64,000 nucleotides of DNA from Gigaspora rosea (Eukaryota > Glomeromycota > Glomeromycetes > Diversisporales > Gigasporaceae): positions 635,805 to 699,804 of the forward strand of contig QKWP01000036.1 of the NCBI GenBank assembly GCA_003550325.1. Direction: 5' to 3'. A program made the translations under genes and the position numbers. Positions 47,456 through 60,575 of the stretch are shown here, in pieces (position 1 is the stretch's first letter; each line of letters starts with the position of its first letter). The notes beneath the pieces are model-generated. The model was given only the letters and a program-made list of their open reading frames with translations, did no database searches and was not told where the DNA came from.

Positions 47456-48480
47456 CTTATCACCTGCCAAATATAACAGTTACACGATCAATATATTCAA
47501 ATCTGAATCTAAATTCTATTGGTAAATGAATATAGTCCAAATTGATCTACATGTGACAAATCACATAAATTTTGTATTGGTCAGAGGGCTTAGGAGGCTG
47601 AGTTCGCTTTGCTGCTATAGTTCTTTTGCCTTTCATTATATTATTTGACGATCATTGATTATCAATTTGTCATATACCATCAAAATATTCAGAGAAAAAA
47701 AATGCAAAGTCTAAAAAAATTCAGAAAGTAGAAGCATAACTATAGATGGGAGTGGGCATATAACACCAAAAGGATACTTTCTTTACTAGAATTTAATTGT
47801 TATTTAAACTATTCGATTTTTTTTATTTTTTTTTCTAATATGTTAAATATATATATACAGTATATATAATATATATATATATAATATATATAAAAAAATG
47901 GTGAGAGTAAAAATTTCCTTTTCTGGGTGAAGCGAGAAAATTTTTATGTTGATCTCTGCATTAAAGAGAACAACCAAAAATGAATCGATTACATTACATA
48001 TAACATATAACAACCATATATGGTAGGACGATGGTCAGCCCAAAATTATAAAGAACAGAAGCGAATTTGGAAAATCCATTGTTTAAGGCGTTAAAAAACA
48101 TTGATATAAGCCCTATTTTGTGTGACTACGTTAGAATATTTGATTGGCCAGTGGAATAGACGGATATTTGTACTTTGGTATAAGCCTTATTTTGGCGTTA
48201 AAGGTCATCTGATCATCCAAAAAACGTTTCGTAAATTTCTTTGACAATCAGCGATTATCATTTCATCAACACGATAAAAGATCCAACGAAAAAAAATAAA
48301 AAATGCCAAATATCAGGTAAATAAACAAATCAAATTGTATCGGATCACCAATTTTTGTGTCTAAAAACATCGCTTTTAATATCGTTAGCTATTGCAACTC
48401 ATGTTTGCGCATATAGGTACTTTCATCAATCCCATATTGTACTACATATTACGAGAATACACATACGTATATATGCATAT
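47456..48480. other. No gene recognised; AT microsatellite
   Basis: Contains an imperfect (AT)n tract at about 47845-47892; otherwise no ORF or element ends fixed. Confidence 0.4.
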
Positions 48481-48485
48481 AAGAT

Positions 48486-48547
48486 GTGATGGATTCATAC
48501 GTGAAAAATAATAGTGTGATGAATTCATACGTGAAAAATAAACAAAA
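48486..48547. repeat. 30 bp tandem duplication
   Basis: TGTGATG(G/A)ATTCATACGTGAAAAATAA occurs twice back to back. Confidence 0.8.
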
Positions 48548-50099
48548 TTTGACGAATAAGTCATGCGGACCAATCAAAATTAAGATTTTGCGGACAAATA
48601 CTACTCCAAACAGCGTAAAACCATGCACTCATTGCATTCGTTCCTGGTAAATCAAAACTATGTGTAGTATCATAGAAAATTTTAATGACAGATTTTTAAG
48701 TGATTGTACCTTTATTAAATAATCGATGCATATGTTAAAGAAATCGATATTGATATCTAAAATTTTGGCCAATCAGTTTAACTATGGACTATCCATAAAG
48801 ATCTAGACTCAATTACCTGTTGTCAAGATTTTTGGACTAAGTTTGGGCTGGTCCATGGATGCTCCATGGATAGTTCAGCCCTACTGTACTTATTATAATA
48901 TTTTGACAAGTTGCTAAATTTTTTAAAAAGTTTTTTATATTTTGGTTTTATATAGCATGAGTCACAAATAATTTTTTTCTCGTTAGCTCCTTTTTTTTAA
49001 AAAAAATTTAATGAACTTGTATTTTACTACAATTCATGCAAGTATTATGTTATGAATTATGATGCAAGCTGTAGGACGATACTGTATGATTAACATTAAT
49101 TCTTTTTATCAGCCCAATATCGATATTGAATATATTTATTACTAAAACTATACTTGACCAATTACATTTGATAATAGTTAAAGAGATTCTTTATGCTATA
49201 TCTGTTAACACAGTATCTAAAATTTATAATCAGGGCTTTTTTTGATTGGGCTTCAAAAAAATTGTCATAAGCTAGTTTTTAACTTGTTTCAGTACGTAAC
49301 AATCAGAACATTTTTAAAAATGAATTATAATTGGACTGATATCACTTTTTAATAACATTGGATCTGTTCGATGAGAAATCAACACAATAATTAAACTAAA
49401 TATTGAAAATAACAATTTTCGAAAAATTTTAAGTTTTTTTAAAATAAATATTTGGAATTTTCATGAAAAAATTTTTTTTTAATTTAATAAAAAATAAAGA
49501 ACATTTTTTCCAAATTCAAAATGTTTATTGAAATTTAACAATTTTGGAAGTTAGAGATTATCAAAATCGAAACAAATTTTATATTTAAAATGGGTCGCAT
49601 TGTTTTAGATGCAGCTAGTACTTTTTTTTCTTAAAAAAAATTTCAATACAAATCAACTCATACTCCTTATAACTATAAAGTTACAGAGTCTTTTTTTATT
49701 ATATACAGTAGATATTTTTCTTGAAAAATGCTTTAATTGCACTTTTATTTGGGTAGTTAGACGAATTTTTTAAATAAACTGGTAAGTTTGATTGGTCAAA
49801 TAAAAATTTTGCTCTGTAATTCGGTTTGCAAGTGCTTGTCATTAATCTTCCTAAAATTTCGCTTTGGAATTTTGTGCCATTAAAACTGTACATTTAATTA
49901 AATGAAAAACATAAGTATTTCATATTAGCATCAGATTTTAATTAATTCAATTGATGTACACATAGTTTTGTTGTACATAGTATACAGCACACCCCAATAA
50001 TAAGGGTAAGTTTGGGATATTGATGAAAGGGGTGATATTTTTAAGAGTCAGATGTATTGAGTAAGGGTTAATGTCTTTAATTGTGTAAGTATAAGGCCA
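48548..50099. other. AT-rich stretch, no gene recognised
   Basis: Homopolymer-rich sequence. The minus-strand ORF at 49699-49893 has no recognisable motif. Confidence 0.4.
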
Positions 50100-50380
50100 C
50101 AGGGATTAGTTTTTTAAGATGAGAATTGTTATACCTCTAAGTCTCTCAATGCAAATCTAGCTTTGTTGTTAAGCTCCCCCTATTCTCCTCCAGGTAGACT
50201 TCTTTGTGAATATAAAGCACTTTGTAAATTGGTCTGTGGTATGTATGGAACCCAGGTGATGTCTGCAGATTACAGGACCAGAGTTCATGATCATGTGTTG
50301 GAAAGAGTCGAATAAATCGTGTTTTGTAATTTTGCCCCTTGGCTGAGAGCCACTAGACAATTGTTTATTTCCCAAATTTT
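50100..50380 (-). pseudogene. Probable Ty1/Copia relic, RNase H tail and polypurine tract
   Basis: On the minus strand IHTTDQFTKCFIFTKKS resembles the tail of Copia polyproteins, whose conserved end is of the (T)xDQLADxxTK kind. It is followed by GAATAGGGGGAG, a plausible polypurine tract. No LTR pair confirmed. Tentative. Confidence 0.4.
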
Positions 50381-50448
50381 AGTTCTTACTTCACTGTCCT
50401 CTCATATAGTTTTATTTCAGTTTGCATTCAAGCTAGAGAACTAGTATT

Positions 50449-50734
50449 TAGGGTTCTTCAAATTCAAATCAAATCAAATATTGGGTCAATTTGAATTTGA
50501 TCAAATCAAATTGACCCTGATTTGAATTTGATTTGATTCAAATATTTGGATTTGAATTTGATTTGAATTTGAATTTTTAATAGTAATTTTCAAATCAAAT
50601 CAAATATTTGTCAAATCAAATCAAATTTGGCCAGATTTGAATTTGATCAAATCAAATATAGTCAAATTTGAATTTGAATTTGACCAAATATTTGATTCAA
50701 ATATTTGAAGATCAAATCAAATTGCGGAACCCTA
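50449..50734. mobile_element. 286 bp hAT MITE made of CAAATCAAAT words
   Basis: Ends TAGGGTTC and GAACCCTA; identical 8-bp flanks CTAGTATT (50441-50448 and 50735-50742). The interior is almost wholly (TCAAATC)/(GATTTGA) in alternating orientation. Confidence 0.85.
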
Positions 50735-50899
50735 CTAGTATTAATGAGTAAGAAATATTTAAATAAATGTTTAACTTTTACATAACAATTACAAACCAAT
50801 TATTCAAATCGATACTTTTTTAACATTAATTTTAAGCTATCTAATCAGTGATTTATTTCATTTATATATGATATGATTGGTTATAAACTATGACCAAAC

Positions 50900-51135
50900 T
50901 AACAATTTGACTGATTAAGCATATTGACAAATCAAAATCCATAATTGATTATGATCGATCAAACGATTTTGATCGATTAAACAATCAAACGATTATGATC
51001 AATCAAATGTTTTTGACCAATTAAACAATTTTGATCGATCAAATGATTTTGACTGATCAAAGCACATAATCGATCATAGATCGATTTATTTTGGCATGTT
51101 CGATCAATGACTGATCACAAAAATTTGATGATTCC
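50900..51135. repeat. GATCGATCAAA-rich repeat
   Basis: Runs of (AT)GATCGATCAAA(C/T)GATTTTG in one or other orientation; kin of 44480-44945. Confidence 0.55.
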
Positions 51136-51487
51136 AACCTATACTTTCAAGCCCTAATATTAGTAATACAACAAAAAAAACAATCAGTTGTTAACAAAAA
51201 AAGGAATTAATGCGGGCTTCCCTCAAAATCGCTTGATACAAACCACATAACCAAAGTCACTTCCTTAATTACTTCTATGCTGTTGACAATGGCATTTCCT
51301 GGAATGAAAATCTGGCTTACTTGTATTATAACAACATTATGTTAGAACCCAAAATTATTCCCAAAATTATGTGAAATCCTCTATTCAGCGAACATCATAT
51401 CCTACACCACACAATATAAAAATCAGCTTGCAAATCAAGAATACTTCAGTCAAACCCTGTAGAAAGAATAATTAAATAGTCAAACAT

Positions 51488-53229
51488 TTGAATTTAGAGG
51501 TTATTGATAATATTGATTTTAAAGCCTCAACCTTTGTGACAGATAATATTTTCGATATGAAATACAAAACCTCTCATTCAATGCTGCAAATAGTTTTTCA
51601 ATTTACTCTTTTTATAAATATAACCGATATAACTAACGATAAACTTATTGGCCAACTAATGTTTGGAGCATCAACAACTACTAATTACCTTCTAATGCAA
51701 TATGAAACTGTCTTTAATACAATAATAGAAAAAAACAAAAATAAGTTTGAGATAGAAAATGTACATTTAGAAATTATGAAAAAATACCCTTAGGTTCCAA
51801 TATTCTAGTAAATGTTGTAATATTAGAACCTGGTGACCCACCAAATTGTGACAATAATGTTCACATTTTATGCAAGATGTACTGCAAAAATTTGTCCATT
51901 TGCGAGGGTGATCATCTTTATATTGTGTGTGCCCAAGCGATTTTGGAAGACTAATTTCTTACAAGGAAAAATATTCAGACATTCAACTTATTTTGGGGCA
52001 ATGGCACACATCCAAGGATATGTGTAGCACACTAATTACGCTAATTTCAGGATACAGAATATTTAATTTTGGGCTACTCTTGGCACACGATACTAGATAA
52101 ATTTGAACACGTAATCGATTACCGAGCAACATGTCGAGTTTTAAAAATGATCTGAATTGCAATAGAAATCACCTTATATCAGTGTGTTAAAGACGAAGGA
52201 AGTTTGATGCAAGAGATTTTACAAGAAAATAATAATTTAATGAAAATATGGTACCTCTTTTTTTGCTGGACTGGATACTTTATTGGGCACAGAATCAGAA
52301 TTAGAAAGGGAAACTACAAAATGCAAATAGCCAATTTAGCTGCTTTCGCATCTCTCTTTTCTGCATCTGGCAAATCAAATATGCAAGTTCTACTGTGCAT
52401 TTTTTGGCACAAGTTAATAATAATTCACAACTACAAAAACTGCTAGAAATAGTATGCTCAGTAAATCTCACATGTGAAGAGCACTATTTTGGTTTTGACA
52501 AAACGCTTGAAACATATGGTAAAAATTTGTCAAAAAAAATATTTTTGGAAATCTTATGGATAAAAAAAATAATAAAAAAAATTAAAGTAGCCCAAAGTGA
52601 GAAAGACTGTTTGTCAGTACTGATTGCAAAGTACACTGACGATATAGTAATAAATCAATGTACTCATTCTATTCAATTCTATAAAGAATCTCTTTGGTCA
52701 CTAGTTGAAAAATTAATATATTTGTTTAAAATGAAGATTTCGCAGCACATAATTTATTTAAAGGTGTGCCAGAAGCTAATGAATAAGGTGTTAAACAAGT
52801 TCTTGCCTGTTATGAGTCTAGTAAATCACATCTCAAAAAAATATTTAAACAAAATGTCCTTAAAACAGAGACCTGGACATGGTGCTCGAGATATAACCCG
52901 TTATACATATGCTGATCTTGAGAAAATAAAAAAAAAGAAAATATTAAACCTACTAAAGTAATTATTCAAGAAGAAATTTTATATTCTGAATTACTTAACA
53001 GTGAAACTTCATTTTCTATACAAGTTTCAAACACAAAAGGTCATAAAGTACAAAACATCAAAAAACCACGAAAGAAGAAAAAGAAATACTTGCTCTGTTA
53101 CTTAAATATAAAAAATCACTGCCAATTCATCTACTTATAATGACATTTGACAAACTTAATAAAATCTCAGATTGGCCAATCAAACGAATCAAACAATATT
53201 GGAGCAATAATCGAACAACAACACTCTAA
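51488..53229 (+). pseudogene. Decayed repeat-family gene with helix-turn-helix-like end
   Basis: Coding-like segments in order, split by shifts and stops: NYLLMQYETVFNTIIEK, VVILEPGDPPNCDNNVHILC, ICEGDHLYIVCAQAILED, LFSASGKSN, NNSQLQKLLEIVCSVNLT, EEHYFGFDKTLETYGKNLSK, KESLWSLVEKLI, RPGHGARDITRYTYADLEKI, and finally a HTH/homeodomain-like tail DWPIKRIKQYWSNNR ending at TAA 53229. Each piece is conserved enough to suggest a young pseudogene of a multicopy, probably transposon-borne, gene. I cannot name the family. Confidence 0.5.
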
Positions 53230-53851
53230 TATAAAGACTAGAGTTAAAATTGATATTGTATTTTAGTAAGAAAAAGCATATATATAAAATTAACCTACTA
53301 ACATTTTTTATTAGTAATTTAAGATAGAGTTGAATAGTCATTTTTTGTATTTTCTATATTTTGGAAACATGTCATATGCTATTGGGCTCTATTTGAATAT
53401 TTTTAATAATTTTGGTACTACTTTTTAGTATAAGAATAAACCTTCTGTTTTTTAGTAAAAATTTGTTAGTAATAAACCTCTTTTTGTTCATAAAAAATGA
53501 AACGAAAGATAGATTTGAACCATTTTACTTATTTTAATAGATATTTGCTTTTAATTAAGTACCAGAAATTTACAAGACAAGTGCCTTTCTACTATTAAGA
53601 TCATTTGAAGTACTTTTTATTTTTTATATTTTAAAAAAAATTTTGTTAAAAGAATATTTCTAACTATAACCCATAGTGATAATCATGGCATAGAAGTTAC
53701 ATAAACAAAAATATATAATTTGCAAAATTTGTATAACACCATATTGACATAACAAATCGGCAATTTATTAATTGGTATATTAAATATATAGTACATACAT
53801 ATATACATTACAAATAGCAGTACAGTACTGCATTATAAAAAACCTATAACT
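53230..53851. other. No gene recognised
   Basis: AT-rich, short frames only; precedes the telomere-like repeat. Confidence 0.45.
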
Positions 53852-53879
53852 CTAACCCTAACCCTAACCCTAACCCTAA
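53852..53879. repeat. Interstitial telomere-like repeat (CCCTAA)4
   Basis: Four perfect CCCTAA units (TTAGGG on the other strand) followed by a degenerate one. TTAGGG is the usual fungal telomere unit; here it sits inside a contig. Confidence 0.9.
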
Positions 53880-53901
53880 TCTTAAAACAGGGAAATTTAT
53901 T

Positions 53902-53919
53902 TACGTACATATGTACGTA
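53902..53919. repeat. 18 bp perfect palindrome
   Basis: TACGTACATATGTACGTA, 22 bp right of the telomere-like repeat. Confidence 0.85.
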
Positions 53920-54418
53920 TAACCCAAGAGGTCCCAAAATTCTAGGATACGTAAGAGTGCATATGCCTTGTCTAAATGAACATATATTGCTTTAACTACA
54001 ATAAAAGAATTCCACGAATAAGCGATTGTACATAGAAAGACCATTAAAAAAATATTAATACAGATACTTATCTGACATAAGTAGCATTATTATATTGATT
54101 TCATCAATAACGCTTATTACTTAAAAAAAAAGTAAAAAATATTAGTAGTAAAGCTGTCAAAATCAATTAATAGCTACTATTTTGAAAGCTTGTCATTAAT
54201 TGCTATGTATATAGTCCAGAATACATTATAATAAACGTGCTATGAATTATGCTTATCGCTATGCTGTTTACATACATGCCTCTACTAGTTATTACAAATC
54301 ATATACGTATCGTAATTCAAAGTGCACTATGAAAAATTATATGTTGTCATTATTGCTCTTTACATGTACGCGCATTATGTCCCGTTCTGCTACATATATT
54401 GCACACATATTTTCTCTT

Positions 54419-57090
54419 TTAATCTTCTGTATTGTTAGGCACATCTACAATCTGATTACTATTCGAAACAACCTTTGAGAAAGGTATTCTCAAATTTGGA
54501 TCTTGAGGGTTAATCGCACTTTGATTATGTTCCAATGCTTGATGACTATTAATTTCAGAAGAGCTTTTTAATCTTTTAGTCGATGGTTGTCCACGATGTT
54601 TTACGACTAAAGGATCCATTATAACTATTGGTTTAGATTGGTCAGAACAAGCGTCTTCTTTGTTAAAATTTTCATAAATGGATACTTTTTGATTAATAAA
54701 GCGGGTAATTATATTAAGAAGCTCTTTCTCATATTCAAGATCCAAAGCAGTATTAAGAGCCTTCTTCATTTACCAAATCTATTAGCATATCTGACCTTTT
54801 TGCTAATTATTTGTTAATCTTTTGTATTGAGCATATTGTTGCTTCTAATTTGTTCAATAATGTGAAGGTCCGGGACAATTGCATTTGAAACGTTTTGCTG
54901 AAATGCAGTTGAAATACCAATGCTTGGCTGTTGTAAAAAATCTTCATCTTGCAGCTCATCTTGATACCAACGTCTGGCTACTAATCCAATATGAAATTTT
55001 GCCACTTGAGTAGTCATCATTACTTGAAAAAAATGAGCGCATATGATGCCACGATTGATGATGGCCATGCAAGTGCATAAATGCCCACCGTCACTCAATA
55101 ATACAACATAATGTTTGTAAACCATCGATACGCCAATCAGTTCCCAAATTTCAATTATATTGCTTATATCAATATCTTTTATAAGTGCTATAATTGAAAC
55201 TTGAGTCCTATCAAGCTGATCTTCTAGAAAACCGTTCTCATAATCTAATTGAAGGCTTGCCTAATAGAAAATAAAATATAAATTATTACACAAGTCAAAA
55301 TTAAAGATTTGATATCAAAGTGTTTAATTTTGAGTTTATGCATAAAAATCGATTAAAGCAAATCAAACAAATATTAAACCTGCAACTTTTGAATATCATC
55401 TTTCATTCTTGGTTGTGCATAGTATAAAAGACATCCTGTAATTTGCTGTTGTTGTATAGCTAGTATGTGAGGTGTCAAATACAATTTTAACACCTCCAAC
55501 ACTTTTGGAAAGATGGATTCAACAATCGATAGTGCCTGATAAGTAGGAAGAGAATTTAAGTAACTATGATGTCGTGCCCACTTGGCTACGTTATCCAGAA
55601 GATTTTGTATGTGTACATGAAGGTTTCATAAAGAGGAGGTGCTTTTTATACCATCCTTGATTAATTTGTTCATAACCTCAACGCGTTGAGTGCTTTGAAT
55701 TCCAGCTGTAAATAATTTTAACTGATAGTACCGAGCCCACGACTTTATGCACCCTTGTAATGCCCTATTAATATAGTCATGTATTTGAGGATACTTATCT
55801 AACAAGCGCAACCATCTCCTATGAAAGTCTTCTTCAAATGTACTATTACGTGTATGTAAAAATTCTTTGTAAAATTCATCAAAGTGCCCACCGAGTTTAC
55901 TTCTTAGATTTTGCAAACATTCTTTTGAATGTGGAAGGCACATAAAAAATGGTGTGTTTTAGGTAACTTTAAGGAAATAGCACTGATCAAAGCAGGTTCT
56001 GCGTCAGAAAATAAAACAACTGGAGATATATTGTGTGTTGCATCCAAAAAACATTCGAGAAACCATTCGTATGATTCAGTCGTTTCATCTTCAGATAGCG
56101 ATTGAGCCACCAACCGAGTTTTTGTATTATTATCAATGACTACTAGAAGTGTAAGATACATGTTGAACCAATCCGTCTGACACGTATTATCGGTTTGAAC
56201 AACATCTATATAACGAATTAAATATTGTTGTTGCAATGGTAACATCCAAAACAACCCTAACAACCAATTATCATATGGATCTATTCGAATATGGACAATC
56301 CAACCGGGTCCTGATTTTTCAATGACAACAAATACTTAACGAATTGTTGTGCTTCCCCATGACATTGATTTAGTGGTTTCCTAAACCTCTGAACAGCGTT
56401 ATAAAGATCATTTTTATGAATCGTATGACTTGTAAATTGTGCAGTCAAAAGAGGAAAAATTTGCTTTGATTCCATATTCCCGTTTGTTACATAAAATTTT
56501 ATCTGTTCCAAGATTTCTGAAGAAAGCTTTCTATATTTTAGAGCGTATAAAGCAATATCCGGTTGTAGCTGATGATTATGCTCTCCGATAATACTTGTAA
56601 TAATTACGACTGGTGACGATTTAGGTTGAGATAGATTTATATGCCATGAACATGAAATCTTTACTGAAATGCGATTACGCTGCCGAGAAATATCAACAAC
56701 CTTATTGCTAACTGCTTCCCTAGAGCATGAATACTCAAATATACGTTGTCGAATTTCGCCATTCTTATCAGTTTTTACTCGTTTTCGACGCAAAGAAAAT
56801 CCTTGCTTTAGCATAATTGTTAAGGCGCGCTTCAGCTAAGTCCCACGACGTGTATGAATAGCCTACTGAGAGTTGAAAGCCTTCATCACACCCATTTCTG
56901 TTTCCACAAGTGACTCATTTGCATTATTTGTTTCAACAATCATTAATTCTGTGCTCATATCATAAAACCCGACTGGGGAGTTACTTGTAGACTCTAACGA
57001 AATTACATAGCCTTTGTCATTACCCGGTTCTGTTTCCACAAGTAATTTATTTGAATTATTTGTTCCAACAATCATTAATTCTGTGCTCAT
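54419..57090 (-). pseudogene. FAR1/MULE transposase, broken
   Basis: Read right to left. 57090-56863: linker with an in-frame 44-residue repeat. 56814-56281: FAR1-type DNA-binding region with ordered FEYSCSR, ISCSWH and GEHNHQL (Cys/His zinc ligands). 56300-55904: MULE DDE core with DVVQTDNT, ESYEWFLE and FSDAEPALISA. 55943-55626: RNSFEED-like and SWARYYQLKLFTAGIQSTQR. 55620-54814: helical region and a SWIM zinc finger HLCTCMAI...CAHFF; then the tail with DPLVVKHRGQPSTKRLKSS. Breaks: one-base shifts near 56310, 55920 and 54780, and an in-frame TGA at 55626-55628. A GT-AG intron fits at 55261-55379. All key acidic residues remain, so it died recently. Alternatively a domesticated FAR1-like factor with sequence errors, but the number of breaks argues against it. 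Confidence 0.75.
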
Positions 57091-57140
57091 ATCATAAAAC
57101 TCGACTGGGGAGTTACTTGTAGACTCTAACGAAATTGTAT
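56935..57140. repeat. 132 bp direct repeat (44 codons, in frame)
   Basis: AACAATCATTAATTCTGTGC...CTCTAACGAAATT occurs at 56935 and 57067; spacing 132 bp keeps the reading frame of the transposase linker (MSTELMIVxTNN). Confidence 0.85.
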
Positions 57141-57330
57141 CTAGGCTCCAGAAAGTTAGAAGTGGTCAATTAAACCAACTTTCTAAAATAACATCAGTAG
57201 GAAATACCATTATCGACTCACCTTCCATAGGTTTTCTCAGCTTCGTCTCTAGAGTTACAAATAAAAATGCGACAACAAAAGAAACACAGTAGGGCAGTAA
57301 AGCTAGAAGAAAGCGTGACAGAGAAAAGTC

Positions 57331-57725
57331 CAGTTGTTAATTATATAAAAGGAATGTGGTAATGGGTGAAACATGGTAACAAAAGAAAGCACTATAAGGC
57401 ATGGAATGAAACACTAGTAATAAGGCGCAGAACTGAAAACTAATAAGGTATGGTAACAAAAAAAAAGGTAGAAAAAGGAAAAAGAATGCTGTAACGAAAG
57501 AAAATACTAAGAGAAACATGATTGAAATTCCAGTTGCTAATTATATAAAAAGAACGTGGTTAGGGGTGAAATATGGTAACAAAAGAAAGCACGGTAACCC
57601 AAAACACGAAACACTAGTAATAAGACGCGAAACTGAAAACTAATAAGGCACGGTAACAAAAAAAAAGGTAGAAAAAGGAAAAAGAATGCTGTAACAAAAG
57701 AAAATACTAAGAGAGACGTGATTAC
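57331..57725. repeat. 200 bp tandem duplication
   Basis: CAGTTG(T/C)TAATTATATAAAA begins at 57331 and again at 57531; the two units share AAAGAAAGCAC, GAAACACTAGTAATAAG and AAAAAGAATGCTGTAAC. Confidence 0.85.
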
Positions 57726-57961
57726 TAAACACCCAGGTTACACTATTTGATCATACGATTAGATTGGCACGTGATGCATGTACTGTATATACTGCTACAC
57801 AATAGTACTGTGATCATCACTATAGGTTATTACAATAATATTTCTTGTTAAAAATTAAGCTAATTTGAAAAGGATCTTGAAATGTATATTAAAAAATAGA
57901 AGTTTCAGGTCCGATCTTAGACAGTAAAACAAGTAAAAGTTTTCAAGTTTAATAAAATTTA

Positions 57962-58312
57962 CTAAAATGCACCTATGGTATTAAACACTATGCTATACAA
58001 AACTATTAGAATAGACAATCAAAAATTTAAGATTAGGTATAATATAAAATTTTTGTTTTTTTTGTTTATTTTTTAAAAAAACATTTTTAACTTAAAATTT
58101 TGCTTATAAAACTGCCTTTGGGGCTCTAATAAAAAAATTCATTGCTAAATTTTGTATATACTAATGCCTTCTATAAAATCTCAGGCCTTACTCTAACTCT
58201 AAAGTAATTAAAATTTATTTTTTGTTTTATAAAAGTTTATTTTTTTGGTTTTGTTACACAAATTTGCAAATTTTATTTATCTATGGTGTTTAATACCATA
58301 GATGCATTTTAT
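57962..58312. mobile_element. ~350 bp inverted-repeat element
   Basis: AAAATGCACCTATGGTATTA at the left end and its complement (AAAATGCATCTATGGTATTA) at the right. The interior resembles that of the small MULE at 20545-20830 (CTCTAATAAAAAA...CCTTACTCTAAC...). No clear target duplication. Confidence 0.5.
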
Positions 58313-58826
58313 AATAATTGAAAGTTTTAGTATAAAATTAAAGCATTTGATTTAAAAAAGAAAGTTGTCTAATGTTGAAATATTATTTGTTAGAAATTTA
58401 TTAAAGCATTTTTACTGCTAAGTCACAATATGGTATGTTATACAAATATTATTAAATATGAAGATCATCACGGGGACATGCCCTGGGCCTGTTAATTTTG
58501 AAAATTTTTATCAAAAATGTAAAATAGGCATTTTTGATATAAATTTTAAGGAAATAAAATAAAATATATTAAAATAATGTAACTTTTAATGCTAAACAAG
58601 TTTACTTAGAGCTAAAGTTAGAATCAATTAATAAAATTTAGAGCATTTTAGAAATATGTATAATTTTAGAAAGTTGTTAAATATCGCAGGTTGCTATATC
58701 ACAGGTTAATATAATTGGCCAATTAGATCACAGGATTTTGTATAACAACCCTAATGAAAAATTAGAAAAAATTACAAAAAAATTTAAAAACTTTAAATAA
58801 ACTGAAATTTCATTATTAGATATAGA

Positions 58827-60509
58827 ACATGTCCCATTTATTGCTTTCTATAATTAAAATTTTTAAAAAAACATATGAATTTACTATAAACTTTGAGCTA
58901 AAGATCCTATTCAGCTTAACTAATTAACTTTAAATTAAATTTTTCGGGAATATAGAGTACAGGGAGGAGAAAAAGGTAGTACAAAAATTGAATTAAAATT
59001 TAGCCAATTTTGTACTTTTTCAAAATATAACTTTACCAAAAACAAAAATTTACTAATTTTAAATTAGCAGCTATGTGTAAAATCGTGCTCTGAACAAGTT
59101 TACTTAGGCAACCAAAGAAGGTTACCTTGTAAGAAAAATGGGCTTCCTATATACTAAAGTTAAATATTTTCAGTTTGAAATATAAAACCTCTTTTTTTAT
59201 CAAGATAACCTGCTTTGGGCCTCTAAGTAAACTTGTTCAGGGGTATTTCTACTCGATTTAAGGCCAAACCGCGTTTTCTTATCCCTCAGATTGTAGTAGA
59301 ACACAGGCAAATTTGTCTGCGTTTTTGCACTTTTTTAGCTCTGATTTACTTTTTTAAAATGCTAAAATAATTAAATAAAACTTTGTACAATTATATTTGA
59401 AAATAAGGATTACTTTTTTGCAAAATTAGTTTTTATATTATAAGAAAATAAATTATAGTTACATATAAGCTGAATATAGATAATTTTAAGAAAAAATTTT
59501 TTTAAAAAATTTTATTACAATTTTTCTGCGATCTTATTTAGTTTTAGTTTTAGAACTATAGTTCTTAAGACAATATTGTAGTTTATATAAAGAATGACAA
59601 CTTTCATTATTGCAACTTTAATGATTTACTTGTAAAAATTAAGACTTGTATTAGAAGTAAAGATTTTTTTTATAGACGAGAACATATAAAATTTGAAAAA
59701 ATCTAAAGAAAAATTTTAATAGTAAAAATGCCAATACAAGAACTTTAAACATTTATTATATTAAAGTTTTCTAATGATTTTAAAAAAAATTTATAACAAA
59801 GTTACTAAGACAAAACTCAAAGAATATTTTTTACTTAGAAAAGATATGGCTAAAATCAATATTTAAAATTTTATTAAAAATTTTAAAATACGCAGGCAAA
59901 TTTGCCTGTGTTACAATCTAAGGGATACCTTTTCTGTGTGAAAAATAGAGTAAACAAAAAAATTTTTTTTAAAAAAAATTTTTTTTTTGTCTAACTTTAA
60001 CCCTATTTTTCATTCAAAAAAGGTCCGAGAAAACATGGTTTGATTTTGAATTGTGTAAAAATACCCCCTGAACAAGTTTACTTAGAGGCCCAAAGCAGGT
60101 TATCTTGATAAAAAAGAGGGTTTTATATTTTATTTCAAACTAAAAATTTTAACTTTAGTATATAGGAAACCCATTTTTCTTACAAGGTAACCTTCTTTGG
60201 CACCTAAGTAAAGTTGTTCAGAGCACGATTTTACACATAACTGCTGATTTAAAAATTGGTAAATTTTTGTTATTGGTAAAGTTACATTTTGAAAAAGTAC
60301 AAAATTAGCAAAATTTTAATTCGATTTTTGTACTATTTTTGTACTACCTTTTTCTCCTCCTTGTACTCTATATTCTCGAAAAATTTAATTTGAAGTTAAT
60401 TAGTTAAGCTGAATAGAATCTTCAGCTCAAAGTTTATAGCAAAAATTCATATGTTTTTTTAAAAATTTTAATTATAGAAAGCAATTTGACCTATTTTAAG
60501 GGACATGTC
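58827..60509. mobile_element. 1.7 kb foldback element
   Basis: Left arm 58827-59321 and right arm 59890-60509 are inverted copies, from the outer ACATGTCCC/GGGACATGT to the inner CACAGGCAAATTTG(T/C)CTG. Arms contain paired, inverted CTGAACAAGTTTACTTAG motifs and CTCCTC(C)TTGTACTC. The spacer is AT-rich and non-coding. Confidence 0.75.
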
Positions 60510-60575
60510 CAGTGTCTGTTATATAAACTAGTCTTGGGTTGCTAATTAAAAGTTTTTAGTACTTAATTTTGCATA

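Noticed and set aside
53852..53879. A true chromosome end
   Set aside because: Only four units, with coding relics on both sides.
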